A DNA stretch of 64,000 nt, from contig VXAY01004354.1 in NCBI GenBank assembly GCA_013399855.1, positions 440,092 to 504,091 on the forward strand. The letters are read 5' to 3'. Both the position numbers and the translations under genes were made by a program. Every line of letters begins with the position of its first letter. Positions within the stretch are counted from its first letter, which is position 1. The stretch is from Oxyruncus cristatus. Taxonomy: Eukaryota > Chordata > Aves > Passeriformes > Cotingidae. Of the stretch, positions 1 through 11,186 are shown one piece after another. Under the pieces are notes generated by a model, which saw only the letters and a list, made by a program, of their open reading frames with translations, was not told where the DNA came from and did not search any database.

Positions 1-2110
1 GGAGGAGATAGATGGGGAAGGAAAATGATATTGCCACCTTTGCTTTTTTTGCTCTCCAGGGTCCTCTTGCCTTGATTGTAAGAGAAAAGTTGTGCATTTC
101 ATTGGCAGATCTTCATCCTCTCCCTTTCAGTGCCCATCCAGATGAGGGGATTACCAGGTCCCATCCCAGTGTTCTTTGGGCCTCCCTGAGAGCTGCTGGT
201 TTTGAAATGCCCTGCTGCTTGCAGGCCCGGCAGAGAGGAGCTTTGTTCTGTAAGCTCTCCCCGCTCTGTGCTCTCCTCTGGGTCTCCACATGTCCCACAG
301 AGGATGTGGCACATCCGCGCGTTTCCCCCCTCCTGGGGAGAACTGCTTGTGGGGACGATGATTTGAGAGCGTGGTGTTTTGTGGTTACATTACTGCTTCC
401 TCCTGTAACTTGCCCTGCTCTGGCAGACAGGGTGGTTAGTGGCATCCTCGGGTTACCTGCACGGTGACTGATTTGCTGAGGCCACACAGACTGTTGGTAC
501 CCTCTGGTGAGGATTGGTTACAGGCCTCAGTGCAGGCTCCTGAGATACAGCCCTCGCTTCGCCCCAGAGCCCGTGTGTGGGCCAGGCATCCCCGTGCCCT
601 TCACAGACATCTCCAGAGTGGGCCAGAGCACAGGGCTGCCCGGCGAAGGCAGGGGCTGGATTTGCCCTGGCAGTCCAGGGGCACAGGCTGGCTCCCTGTG
701 CCCGGACTCTGCTCTTACAGCCCGCGAGGGCTGTAAGGGCCGCTCTGGCAGCGCTCTCCGAGCAGCTGAGAGCTCGTCAGCCCTCAGCAGCCCAGCCGGG
801 GTCCTTCCTGTCCTGCTGGCAGATTGATAAGCGGGGACTTTCTTCCTCCACAGCTAAGTGCTGCTCTGATTTACTGCAGCTCTTCCTTGAGCGCTTCCGG
901 AGGTCAGAGGGCTGAGACATTAGCCCGTAATGGCAGCCCCGAGGTCATGTGGAACCAATACGATGGCCCTGGGTGCCGCGCAGCGCGGCTGGGAGTAAAT
1001 AAACCTGTCCCCTGGCATGCTTTGTAACACCTCTCACTAATGTGACACAGAGAGCAGGATGGAAGAATAATGGATGCTTCTCATCAGAAGAAATATAGTG
1101 CCTGGTGGCTTGTGAAGTGAGCGTGTTTATCTGTTATTCTTGCAGACACTACCCTGCGGGGCAGCTGTGCTGCCTGAGGGCTGCATTGCTCAGCCTACCT
1201 CGCCCCAGCCTTATTTACCTTTTGTAACGGAAAGTTAGAATATTTCTGATGAAGTGATTACATTTTAGTTCAAAGAGCACTATAAAAATCCTGTACTGTG
1301 GTAACTCTAATCTGTATCCATAGACCCAGGATCATTCATAATCAGTACAAATTAATGCAAGCTAGGTTGACTGTGCTGAAATTGTTGATGGTCCTTGCTC
1401 CAGTAGCACTTGAAAACTGCCCAGCTGCAATGGCTGCTGATAGAAGGAATTAAAATTGTGGGTGTGCTGCAGGCAGAAATCCTTTTGGAAGTAACTGAAG
1501 GACTGAGTGCCACAGGCAGGGGAGCAGACCCAGACAGCACGTCCTACTGTATGTGCAAATGAAGGAGCTAATCCTAAAAGCAACAAAATTTTCTGCATTT
1601 CAGTGCAGTAAATCCCACTAAAATCCTTGTCAGGGCTCTCGGAGGCTGGCTCTGAGGCTTGGCAGCTGTGCTCTGCTGACCTGCGTGGCTGAGCAGCTGA
1701 GGGCTGGGCTGCCACAGGGCTGAGCGTCCAAGCAGGAGCCCGAGCACCAGCCACGGCCGTGCTGCAGCCCCGAGCACAACAGCAACAGTGCCCAGGGCAC
1801 AGGGGAGAGGAGCCAAATGGGGATGGAGGTGCCACTAAGGTACTGGTTAGGGCTGGAGTGCTGACAGCCTGGCAGCTGGTGCAGCTGCCTCTCTCTGTGG
1901 ATCATCTGATGAACCCTCCCGGTATGACCATGTAGCCATCTCTTGAGCTGAGCTGTGGTCACAGAGCCCAGAGCAGTCGTGTACATGGTGTGCAGTGTCA
2001 CCATGAAATGGGCAACTCTTATTCCTGGGGGCATCTGGGAAGCAGTTCCCAGAAGGACTAGGGAAGTGTTGATGCCATCTAGGTGGTGTGGGAAATCCCA
2101 TGTTTAATAG
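1..2110. other. noncoding stretch, no recognisable gene
   Basis: No open frame here resembles a known protein and the frames overlap on both strands. Small items visible: a GATA-type site TGATAA (825-830) next to a kappaB-like GGGGACTTTC (833-842); a GC dyad CCGCGC-A-GCGCGG (976-988); and a good splice-acceptor-like tract ending in CAG at 1145, followed by only 30 open codons to a TAG at 1236-1238. The AT-rich part from about 1210 to 1360 has the look of conserved noncoding DNA but carries no diagnostic motif. None of these is strong alone. Confidence 0.6.
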
Positions 2111-2189
2111 TGTGGTCAGTATTGGTTGACCCACATCCAGAAGAGGTATATTCCAACTGGAGAAGGTACAGAGAATGACCAGGAAAACG
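2111..2189 (+). mobile_element. short degenerate CR1-clade LINE fragment
   Basis: Read on the plus strand, the stretch around 2152-2185 encodes LEKVQRMTRK. This parallels the LEKVQRRATK-type segment that follows the VRPHLEYC-like motif near the C-terminal side of CR1 reverse transcriptase ORF2. The preceding 40 bases can be aligned to the segment before it, with one stop codon. Both ends fade quickly, so this is an old scrap of less than 100 bp and cannot be functional. Family-level assignment (CR1 versus the related L3) is not possible by eye. Confidence 0.5.
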
Positions 2190-2779
2190 TACTATTTGCA
2201 GATTTTATATACAAAATTTGGCTTATTTGTGACTGTGCCCTGACAGTACACTGGGAGTAAATTCAAGGGAAGCAGGTGATGTATTCACACTGAAAGATGA
2301 TGCTTTGTATTTTAGTGAAGGCCTTCTTAAGGACACATAAGCAAGTAGGAGAAAAACCTTTGGATGTTTTTTTTTTTTCACCTTGGGCACTTTGTAAAAA
2401 TCTGGCACACCCACAGGTTCTGCCCAATTACACACACCCCCACACCTATTCTGTAGAAAATGTCCAAAATTAAGTTAGGCAGGGTGCCTTCCCCTGGGTG
2501 TGGAGCCCGTGTTGTGTGTAGTTGGGACAGTGGCCCAAAGATCCCATGAAAATGTTTTGAGCTCAACTGGGCAGGAATTTTACATCTGAAAATAGGATCT
2601 CAAAAGATGGGAAGCAGTCTTTTTGGAACTTACGTGAGAACAGTGGCCGTGCTTAGCACCTCCATTCACCCAATAGCCCCACAACAGGACCTGTCATCAA
2701 GAGGCACTCAGAGCTCTGAGTCTACTCCAGCTTCATTGCTGGATATTAGCTCTGTTTGTACTGCCTTGAGTGCTCCCCG
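2190..2779. other. noncoding stretch with a T12 tract
   Basis: Nothing gene-like is visible. A homopolymer of 12 T lies at 2367-2378, which could be the reverse poly(A) of a lost retrotransposon, but no element body is recognisable beside it. Confidence 0.55.
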
Positions 2780-2998
2780 CAATACGAGTCCGAGGACAAG
2801 GGCCGGCTCCGTAGCCTGCGCAGCGTTTGTTTGCCTGGTTTTGTCCGTATCAGGAAAGGAAGAATGTCCATAGGCAGCGGGACAGGGAGCCCCTCCCGCG
2901 GCCGGGGCTCCTGCGGTGGCTGCGCCGCGAGTGCCCCGGCACCGCTCGCACCTGAAGCCGCACCGGCAGCACGGAGGTGATGACAATAGACCTCCAAG
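2780..2998. promoter_or_regulatory. short CpG-rich block, possible promoter
   Basis: About 20 or more CpG dinucleotides are packed into roughly 210 bases, in a window that is otherwise CpG-poor. The densest part is 2871-2985. The block ends with AAG followed by GTAAAC (donor-like, exon end 2998). Downstream is the pyrimidine-rich acceptor before the exon candidate at 3177. CpG-dense patches that escape depletion in bird DNA are often unmethylated promoters or enhancers. No clear TATA box or initiator fixes a direction. It could equally be a GC-rich sequence without function. Confidence 0.35.
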
Positions 2999-3176
2999 GT
3001 AAACAAAACAACTGAATAAAAAGTGCTGAAAGCCAGCAGCAGGTGAACTGCTAAGAACAAACCCACATGCCCATCACCCCGCCTGAGGCAGGCTGGGCTG
3101 TGGCTGGGCAGAGCTTATCATTTAGGTTAACACACGGTCCTTTTCCCCCCTCCTGCCCCAACGCCTCCCTTCCCAG

Positions 3177-3332
3177 CTTTCAACAGTTGTTTGATTACTT
3201 GTGTGATACAACTACAGAAAAGAAATTATTAGCTGCCCCCTCTTTCACAACAAAACAGAGAGGAAGCAGCTCCACTGCTTCATCCAGCAGCCAGGTGCTG
3301 TTGGGTGGCTGGTCTCCGCTCTCTTCAGGAAG
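3177..3332 (+). other. candidate internal exon (symmetric, 156 nt)
   Basis: A long pyrimidine tract (about 3139-3174) ends in a CAG acceptor at 3174-3176. The frame starting with one leftover base is open for 51 codons to an AAG|GTAAAT donor after 3332. The length is 156 nt, a multiple of three, with phase 2 at both ends. The peptide begins FQQLFDYLCDTTTEKK and becomes serine-rich; I recognise no domain. It lies 178 bases after the donor-like site that closes the CpG-rich block at 2998, but joining the two does not give a continuous frame from the ATG at 2980. An open run of this length is expected by chance in a noticeable share of places, so this remains a hypothesis; a noncoding-RNA exon is also possible. 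Confidence 0.2.
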
Positions 3333-4154
3333 GTAAATATTGGGCTAGAGATGATTACAGGTGTGTTCAGAGGAGCACCACATGGTCTGCAGCCTTCATG
3401 CCCTCCCGGGAACCCCGTGCTTCAGAATGTATTTGCATGTCTCCCACACCAGCTCCTCTTTGGTGTGTCTTCCGCAGTAATTGGCTTGAGCCTCAAGTAA
3501 ACATTTGGCTCTGTCAGTTGTCAGTGTACATAGGGAGGAGCTCTTTGCAGGGGTTGAAGTGGTGTTTACCTTGTGTCCAGCCTGGTTAAAGACAGCTGTG
3601 TGAGGAAGCGAGTAGACAATCCAGCTTAGATGGCCTGTGCTCCGAAGACCACTGGTGTCACCAGGACTGTGTGCACTCCAGCGGTCTCTGGAGCATATTC
3701 CTCTCCTGCCACATGCTGCCAATTGCTTGCTTTACTTCAGTTGTATTTCCAAGGAAGATTAACAGAATGATAGAAACTGTGGAAGTTTTCCCTTTGGCAA
3801 TGCCCTTCCTAGAGCACCTCTCATCTAAAAGGCCAGCAGCACCTGGCTGCAGAGGCACTAGGTTTCAGAAGGCCTTCCCTGAGGTGGGAGCAGTGATTCT
3901 TAGTGATAAGGTGACAGCAGTTGGCAGGATTTGTGTGCCGTACAGTCTGTGTTCATGGGTGGGGGCAGTGTCTGTAGTTGCTGTTCCCAGGTTTCACTGC
4001 TGTGGAAAGACAACCCCTCTCTCTCCACGGTGAAGAGTTGTGCAGAGCCTGGCTAGCCAGCGTTCCTGTTACGGTGTCAGCCCCTGCCTGTGTGATGTGT
4101 GCCCGGCAGCGGCAGACAGACCAGCACCGAGGGCTGACAGGGTGAACGGGGAGG
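3333..4154. other. noncoding stretch, nothing distinctive
   Basis: Moderate-GC sequence without a recognisable gene, repeat or regulatory cluster. Several short overlapping open frames on both strands look like chance. Confidence 0.55.
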
Positions 4155-4280
4155 CCAGATGAAGCAGTGCCAAGGGAGCAGAGGCACAGAGAGGTGCAGT
4201 ACCAGGGTCAAGGTCCCGCAGCAGGTCAGAGCCCATGCACTGCCCAGAGCGGCTGCCAGCCTCACACACTCCCCTCTGCA
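4155..4280 (-). mobile_element. MIR/CORE-SINE relic, reverse orientation
   Basis: The plus strand reads GAGGCACAGAGAGGTGCAGT at 4191-4210, then GGTCAAGGTCCCGCAGCAGGTCAG. This is the usual wording of the reverse complement of the MIR SINE body: gaggcacagagaggtt, then aaggtcacacagcaggtcag. The match weakens towards 4280, where the tRNA-like 5' part should lie. The copy is short and diverged, as expected for an element that was active before the bird lineage arose. It cannot be active now. Confidence 0.75.
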
Positions 4281-5691
4281 GCAAATACAGGTACCCTCTG
4301 GGAAACAGTAGGCTGTTTTAACAGCTGCAAGCTTTGTGTGGGATGGATTCAGCTCACGTGATGCTTTCTTACAGCTTCTTAGTAGGAAAATCAGTGCAGC
4401 ACAATGGAGACTCAGGGTCTTTTTGGAACAGCTTCTCATGGTGTTAAATAAGCTTCCTACTTGAGCAGCACTGTTCATGCAGTGCAGAGTTTCATGAAGA
4501 GGAAAAAGCAGGGCCACTTCATTGCAACTCTCATAGCTGCAGGGAGAGGAGAGTAACTCTGGGATACACAGATTTTTAGGGCTTCTCTCAATCCAAGTGG
4601 AGCTCGGGGCCGGCAAGGAAGGGAAACCTTTTTATGTTTTGTCCCTGCCAGATACCTGGGTGGTATTGCCCAGTGATGAAGGGAATAGAAGGGGACCCAT
4701 TTATCATGTCTTCTATTTTCTCTTTTTATTTATTTTCCTTTTAAAAACACATTAAAAAAATTAATTCAGCGCTGGGGAAAGGTGACAGATTAACAACCCC
4801 CGAGATTTCAGCCCTCTGTTTATCCTGTGAACAGAGAGCTGTAGGCATTCCCAGTGCTGCCCCAGCACTGTGCCCCAGCCCTGACCTTAGGGACCAGCTT
4901 CTGAGAGAGCAGCTACCCCATCGCTCCAGCTCCTCCGATCCACTGGAGCTGCTGCTTGGACGGAGGAAGGCATGCTGCTGGTGGTGTGAGGCTGTGCCAG
5001 GGACTCCTGCAAGCAAGGAGGGGGATGATGATCCACACCTAGACTGCTCAGCAACAAGCTGTGTTTGTGCAGGGCAGCTCTGCAGCTGCACAGGGATATT
5101 GCTCCCAGTGCTCCAGGCCAGGCAACACACTTCGAGGTCTCAGGCTGCTTCACTGTCCAGTCTTTAGTCTTCTCCCTTCAAGGAGGGGAAGAAAGCTAAT
5201 CCTGTGAGAGCACTATAAAAAAGGCCTTTGAGATGCCCAGGTATCTGTGGATGGTGCTTCTCACCTCATTGTGCAGAGTAGATGATATTTTCCTACCAGC
5301 ACTTAGAGTAAGAAAATCAGGTAGCCAAAGGGTCTGAGCATTTGCAGCTCCTGCCAGCTTCTGCAGAATTTTTAGATGTGCTATAATCATGTGGGAATAT
5401 CAATTAGGGAATAAACATGCTCTGTGAATCCTAGCTCTAGGTTGCCAACTTTGAAAAGGTAAAATTCATCCCCCACCCTCCAGCCTTTCACACTGTCATA
5501 CTCGGTTAGATTTTGTTTGATAATTCTCACTACGGGTCATTTCAGTTTCCCACCATAAAGGCTGTGTGTAGTTACCTTTTCATCAGCCCTGGTGTTTGGA
5601 ATAACCCTTTGCAAACCAGGTATTTGCCTCTGCCATAAAGCTGGAGTGTTTGGGAGAAGGGGGAGAGCACCCCTGGCAAAGCAGTCCCCGT
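4281..5691. other. noncoding stretch, nothing distinctive
   Basis: There is an AT-rich pyrimidine-then-purine patch at about 4700-4770 and a TATA-like TATAAAAAA near 5212, without a supporting initiator or CpG context. No gene is recognised. Confidence 0.55.
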
Positions 5692-5721
5692 GGGTGTGGG
5701 TGGGGGTGGCACTGTGGGGGG
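5692..5721 (+). other. potential G-quadruplex
   Basis: Four G runs of three or more bases occur at 5692-5694, 5698-5700, 5702-5706 and 5716-5721, with loops of 3, 1 and 9 bases. The long third loop makes folding less certain than at 20376 or 34362. Confidence 0.4.
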
Positions 5722-6099
5722 TAAGGCTTCCCAGCACACACGAGCAATGCCTCCCTGCAATTAGTAATGCTGCCACTGCCCCCTCCCCTCTCTCAAGAAG
5801 TGACATTCCAAGAGATGCATTTGATGTTTGAACTACCCTGTCTCCCGGAGCCAAGGGACAGGGGCTGGGACAACTCTGTGGGAGGCCCTGGTGTTGAATC
5901 CATTTGGCTGGTGTGCCCAAGGGGCCTTCCATCATCACCTGCCTCTGTCGGGGCAAAGGCAGCCGCTGCACCAGGTGGTACTTAGGAATTGTATGCAGTA
6001 CAAGTTACTCTGGGAAGAAACCCCTGCTTTGCTTTTCTGACTGTGGTATCAGACGATTGACCCCATTCCCCCTTTTTGCTGAAGGGGCAGAAATTTGAT

Positions 6100-6260
6100 A
6101 ATGGCCCTAATTACGTCTGAACATTAAACGAATGCTCTGGATCATCACTGCTGTATCCACTTGTCCATAATTACCAGCACTGGACATGGTGGCTTCAAAG
6201 GCCACCCAGTTATCATTTATGTTTACTATAAACACAGCAGCTGTTTTGGGTTGTGAGGGT
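6100..6260. promoter_or_regulatory. motif-dense candidate enhancer
   Basis: Two dyads and several transcription-factor-like words sit within 160 bases. GGTGGC-TTCAAAG-GCCACC (6188-6206) is a perfect 6-bp-arm hairpin whose loop region contains a TCF/LEF-like CTTTGAAG in reverse. TGTTTA-CTA-TAAACA (6220-6234) is a perfect inverted pair of forkhead-type cores. A TTATCA (GATA-type) lies just before it. The local sequence is AT-richer than its flanks and lacks long open frames, as is common in conserved noncoding elements. No expression or alignment data are available to me, so function is inferred only from motif arrangement. Confidence 0.35.
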
Positions 6261-9200
6261 GGTCATTTCGCTGGAATTTGATGAGCCAGACCCTGAAATC
6301 CTCACTTGACAGCAGGAAGCAAATTCAATAGAAGAGTGCTCTATGCCACCTAGAGAGGAAGGATGGATGCGCTGTGCCTCGTACATCTCTGGGTTTTGCA
6401 GTTTCCCCAGGCTCCCTCAGTGACCTGGTCTGTGTCTGTGGAGCTGTTCTATGTTTGCTAATGTGGCTAGTCACCAAATACTCAAAAAAAAGAAGGTTTC
6501 GGATTTGGTCAAACTTAACTAAACTGTTAAAACTTCTGCTTTTTTGATTCACTTTGCAAAACAGGTGAAAATCCATCTTGCAGTCGTGCAAACTGGTGTC
6601 TTACGATGAGTGAGCTCATAAACCTCATGGTGATCTGTGCACAGGGGAGCTCAGGATTTCAGTGTAGCTGGTGTTGCTTTGGGCTGTGCTTCCCTAAGAG
6701 GGCACGTGCACCACAGCTTCCCTGTGCCACTATGAACGAGACTGTCCTGTCTTAACTCAATGCACAGGGCATTCCAGAAATGTTCCGTGCGCTGTTAGTG
6801 TGGTGTGAAGTGACAGACAAAACAGAGCAGAAATCTCCGACAAATATAAAGCTTTGGAGATTTGAGACTCGAGATTTTTGAGCTTTGGTGATTTTCAGGA
6901 CAGGTTGATGTTGCCCATGGCTTTGGTGTAATTTACAAAATTACAAGTTGGTAACTCATGATGGCAGCAGCAGAGTGGAATTTATGAACTGCCTCTCACT
7001 GCCTTTTGTGTTGCCCATAATTTGGCTAAATGAGATGGGACTTTCCAGGCTTTTCTCTTAGTTCTGGTGCAGTTTAAGAAATGCCATCAGAGTGGGTTTT
7101 TAAACTAGTTTGTTGCTGGTGTGTAATCCTTTGATTTGTGTTCTTATTGTTTTTTTACCAGAGGAAACTGAATTTCAGTGATTACAGCATGGACTGTAAA
7201 CACTGATGGAATGAAAGGACGGCAGCAGATCTTGTAGCTGTGATAGCACCACTGTATGAGAACTGAATTATAACACGGGGAAGTTTCACAGCACTGCTGC
7301 AGAATAAAGCTGAGCCCATGCACCAGCTTGGAGGCCAAGCACAGGCTCCTCCTTCGGGAGGAGAGGCACAAAGGAGCCAGTGCTGTGCAAGGCTTCTGCT
7401 TTCTGTGAGTGGAAACAGCATGTTCGGCCTCACCTGTGGTCGTCTGGAAAGTCCCTGGGAGCAGTTCACAGAAAGGCAAAACACAGCAGCAGGGAAGGGG
7501 GATGGAGGTGTGCGTCGGGTTGGTACCTGCAGCCTGACTGCAGGTAATGTGGTCTGACTGAAAAAAAAGATGCTGCATCTTGTCTCTAAAGGAAAGAGCA
7601 AATTGGCTGGGTTTTGCAGCAGATAACACATATCAGGGTGATGTATTCATAAGGGGAGGAAAGAACAACATAGTCAGTGCCTGTTTATTTATTGTTTCAT
7701 GAATTACAGAGGCTAAATAGACAAAACACTCCTTCACTCCAGAAAGAGAAGCAGTGCCAGCACATGGAACTGAGAAATGAGCCCTTGGATGAGGTGCAGA
7801 CTGTTAAAATGTTCTCCTCACAGTCAATGACTGAGGTACATCACAGCCTCAACCGTGGTCACTGAAAAGCCCTGGAGACAGAGCTACAAAGGCAGCCTTG
7901 GGATAGAAAGCCGTTCTCTAAGACTTGCTAATAGCTAATAGCTGATGTTGTCATGCTGTGGCATGTGTATATGTTCTGCAATGTGTGGCATGTAGATTAT
8001 CAGCAGTTTGTGGGTTGTCAGTGTTTGCAAGAGAATGTTTCATGTCAATTGAGCAAGATGTGTTACACATCCGGAACGCTGCCTCGGGTCTCCCGCACCC
8101 TGCAAGGCTCTGTGGCTCTGCACGAGAGCCAGTGACAGGTCATGCTCTCAAGGTGAGGATTTCCGTGGAGTCCCCAGAGGACTGGAGAGGGATAAACAGT
8201 GCAGGGCTGTCCTGCACTGATACAAGTTCAGGGAGAATAAGGAACAGGGAATTGAAAGGATTGATTTGTAAGATAAAATGTTAAAAAGGCAAAAGAAGGA
8301 AATGCCCAGCAGTGCTGTCCAGCAGGAGGGGAACGTCAGAGGAGAAGATGTTGCATGGCACAACTCAGGAATACATGGCGGCAACTCTTAGGGAGGACAT
8401 TGTAGCCTCCATAGCAGGACACGTCCAGTAAAACAAGGGGCATGAGACTGGAAATGGGGAAAGCAAAAACTAGCTTCGTGATATGCTAGAAGAGGTATCA
8501 GAGGCACATGCTGCCTCCACAGCAGGAGAGAATGGGTTTGGTTGTCAGCCTTTGTAGCAGCCAAGGGCCGGAGCAGACCCGAGAAACACTTTGCTCGTGC
8601 TCAGGGCCTGGCCCACCTCCTCCTGAGCCGCAGCCCGCGGCCCTGTCAGGCTGCCCAGGAGCAGCTGCAGCAGGTGTCAGCAGGGACGGATCAGCACAGT
8701 TTCACTGGGTTTCTCAGAGCAAGTGGCAGGATCTCTTTTATCACGCTGAGCCTTCTCCTGTCAGCAAAGCAGACGGATGAAATTTCCTTCTCTGGAGACC
8801 CCCTCTCCGTTGCTGTGTAGCCAAAGGATTTTCTAGGCTCTTTTACTGTCTTAATTCTCATCAGATTTGCATCATTAGTGAGGCCTAGAAAAAAAACATA
8901 AAGCTGACTTTAAAACAAAAATCTTTCCACAAAGACCATACCAAGGCCTTCTGACTTCGATGTGTTTGGAAATATTTTGGGATGTTTTTCTTCTGAGCAT
9001 TTGGAACGTAGGGACTGAGCTGTTTTGTACTAACTCTTACAAATGCTATAAACATCTGGCTCTGCTGACGTTACTTCAGGTATTCATTCTGAGTCATTTA
9101 GTCTCAAGTGTGTTTGAACTCAGAAAGAGCAAAGGTATTTTCTGTATTTCAGTAAATGTGCTTAAAATGCAGAATGGTGCCGTGGGTCCAGATTTGGAAT

Positions 9201-9283
9201 GCTCCAGGCAAAACCTGGAAATAGAATTTCATTTCAACCCTCTATAAAAAGCAGTCTACTCAGCAATTTTGAACCACTTTAAA
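6261..9283. other. noncoding stretch, nothing distinctive
   Basis: Moderate composition with no recognisable coding region. A 7-bp word GCTAATA is repeated head to tail near 7927-7945. A TATAAAAAG-type box is present near 9242 without other promoter signs. Open frames up to about 160 codons (for example on the minus strand around 7144-7629) overlap one another and match nothing I know. Confidence 0.55.
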
Positions 9284-9300
9284 TTTTTTTTTTTTTTTTT
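9284..9300. repeat. homopolymer T17
   Basis: Seventeen consecutive T. It might be the poly(A) tail of a minus-strand retrocopy, but no element or gene body is recognisable on its upstream (right) side. Confidence 0.7.
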
Positions 9301-11036
9301 GAGTGCTTTAATTTTAGGGCATTTTAGTCTGGATTGGCTTCATTTCCTACCCTTTGAGACTGGGTGAAAGATTGCTCAAGTGTAAAAATACATCGAACAT
9401 GAGATTGAAACACTCGCCTGTAACCTTTGTTCTTTCTCTCAGGTGGTTTGCAGTTTCAGAATTTACATGGCAACAGAAGTCCACGTGTGTGTGTGTGGGG
9501 AATAATGAATTCCAAACAAGATCTGGCAATTGGCTTTAGAGGAGGAATGAAGAGGACACAAGAGGTGCAGGGATGGTACTTCCCGGGTGCTGCAGTTTCC
9601 TCGGGGTGGTGTTCTGTGGTTCTCGTCATCAGAAGGCAAAGGAGATGGGTTCGGTTTCTCCTTCTTCACAGGCACAGTTAAACCCTGACAACAGGCAAGG
9701 ACGAGCCCCCGTAAATGAGAAGGCCAAGCACCCCTGATGCCTGTGCTGGGTGGCTGGCAGGCCCGCTCTGTTTTAGGGCTGCAAAATAACGGTGAGGGCA
9801 GGAGGACTGAGCTGGGCCCTGCCATGCTGTGTTTGGGAGGCTGCTTTGCACAGCGGGGCTGCGGTCATGGCTAGCACATATCGCAGTACAGCACATCAGC
9901 TTTGTGGCAGGACGTCAGGCCAGGATGAGAAGGCTGAAGTGAGGAGCTCCCCTCGCAGCCAGGCCAGGCCTGGCGTCCTGGGAGGATGAACACAGTGCCA
10001 GTCCACTGCACGTCCCTTGCTGCTGCCCGCAGCCAGAGCTGCCTTGCTCCAGCACCACCAGCACACAGGGTTTGTCTTGCTTGCAGAGCCACTGCAGGGC
10101 AGGAACCCACAGCTATTGTATCCTGTCTGGGATGTGTCCGGGATGCAGCCATTCGTCTTTGTTTGGCTCCACGGATCCTGCAAGAAGAGGGAGAGCTAGG
10201 AGGAAGGCTGGTGGGTCAAGTTGACAACTTCTACCAGGAGGCAGGAATTAGCTTCTATTTGTTTGATTTATTGTTTTCTCTTCCATAAATGTAAGTTAGG
10301 AAATTGTTGCATTTATTTAAAACAAATTTTCCCTACTGAATGGGAAATTCAGAATAGCTGAATCTCTGTCCAGAGCTGTTATTCCAGGTGAAGGAATTGG
10401 TATGTGTTATACAGACGTGTTTATTAAACACTTCTGATCTTTATCAGGAAATTACCAACAGTCTTTTTCTGTAAAAAGAGAGATGTTGCACCATGGAGTT
10501 GTCAGCCCTCACATAAAGGAACAGTCCCACAGCCCAGCTACAAACACTTTTCCAACCAAATGCCAGTACAGTTCCTTGAAATGCCAGGGTTAATAATACA
10601 TGGATTTCATTTAACTTTTTCCATTATAACTTTAAAAAAAACCAAAACCCTCTTGGGTTACAGTAGTGACAATAAGGGTCAAGGAAAGAAAGCAGTTAAA
10701 AAGAATAAAAGAAAAGGTTTAACAGAAACATAGGACTGAGGAATGTTTACTGGGCTGTAGAAGACCTGTCCAGCTGGAATCAGCATCAGCAGTGCCAGTG
10801 ACGGGAGCTGTGGCAGTGATGTCTCTATTCACGCAGGATTAGACACTGTCTGGCTGCTGGCTGAAAAATCATTATTTTTAGTGCCGTGTCCCCCTAGTCG
10901 GTTTTTGTTCCCCTCCTGACAATGTGCAGTTGGGATACATTTTATCTTCGCCCTCCCCTTGTACCAGGTTTTGAACAAATAGAATTCTCTCTTGTTAAGC
11001 CATTTTCTCTGGCCCTTTTTGCTAGTTTCCTACCAG
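9301..11036. other. noncoding stretch, nothing distinctive
   Basis: Contains a short TG run near 9487-9496 and an A/purine-rich patch at about 10630-10740. No gene, RNA or mobile element recognised. Confidence 0.55.
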
Positions 11037-11186
11037 AGGATGATGGATTTGGTCATTTCTAAGGACCTTCCCAGCTGTTTTGGACATGAAGACAAAAACA
11101 AGCTTGGAGAGATTCACCGATATTATGGAAGATTAGCCTGGGAGTTTAAGGATTTCTTTCAAAAAGAAGTTTTTTCCCCACTTTGA
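11037..11186 (+). other. candidate terminal exon (49 codons and stop)
   Basis: A pyrimidine-rich tract ends in CCAG at 11036. From the next base a frame of 49 codons runs to TGA at 11184-11186. The peptide starts RMMDLVISKDLPSC and contains HRYYGRLAWEFKDFF, with a charged and aromatic composition that looks protein-like. I know no family with this sequence. No AATAAA lies immediately after it. The bases near 11044-11075 distantly resemble the 3' end of CR1 (gattt, ggtc, aaggaccttcc), so part may be an old LINE scrap. Chance is a serious alternative. Confidence 0.15.

Noticed and set aside
2746..3066. Minus-strand frame with a signal-peptide-like hydrophobic start
   Set aside because: Opens at GTG, and its second half is simply the GC-rich CpG block translated; no family known.
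1270..5225. Shared word AGAGCACTATAAAAA near 1276 and 5206
   Set aside because: Flanking bases do not match, so this is not enough for a repeat or a promoter call.
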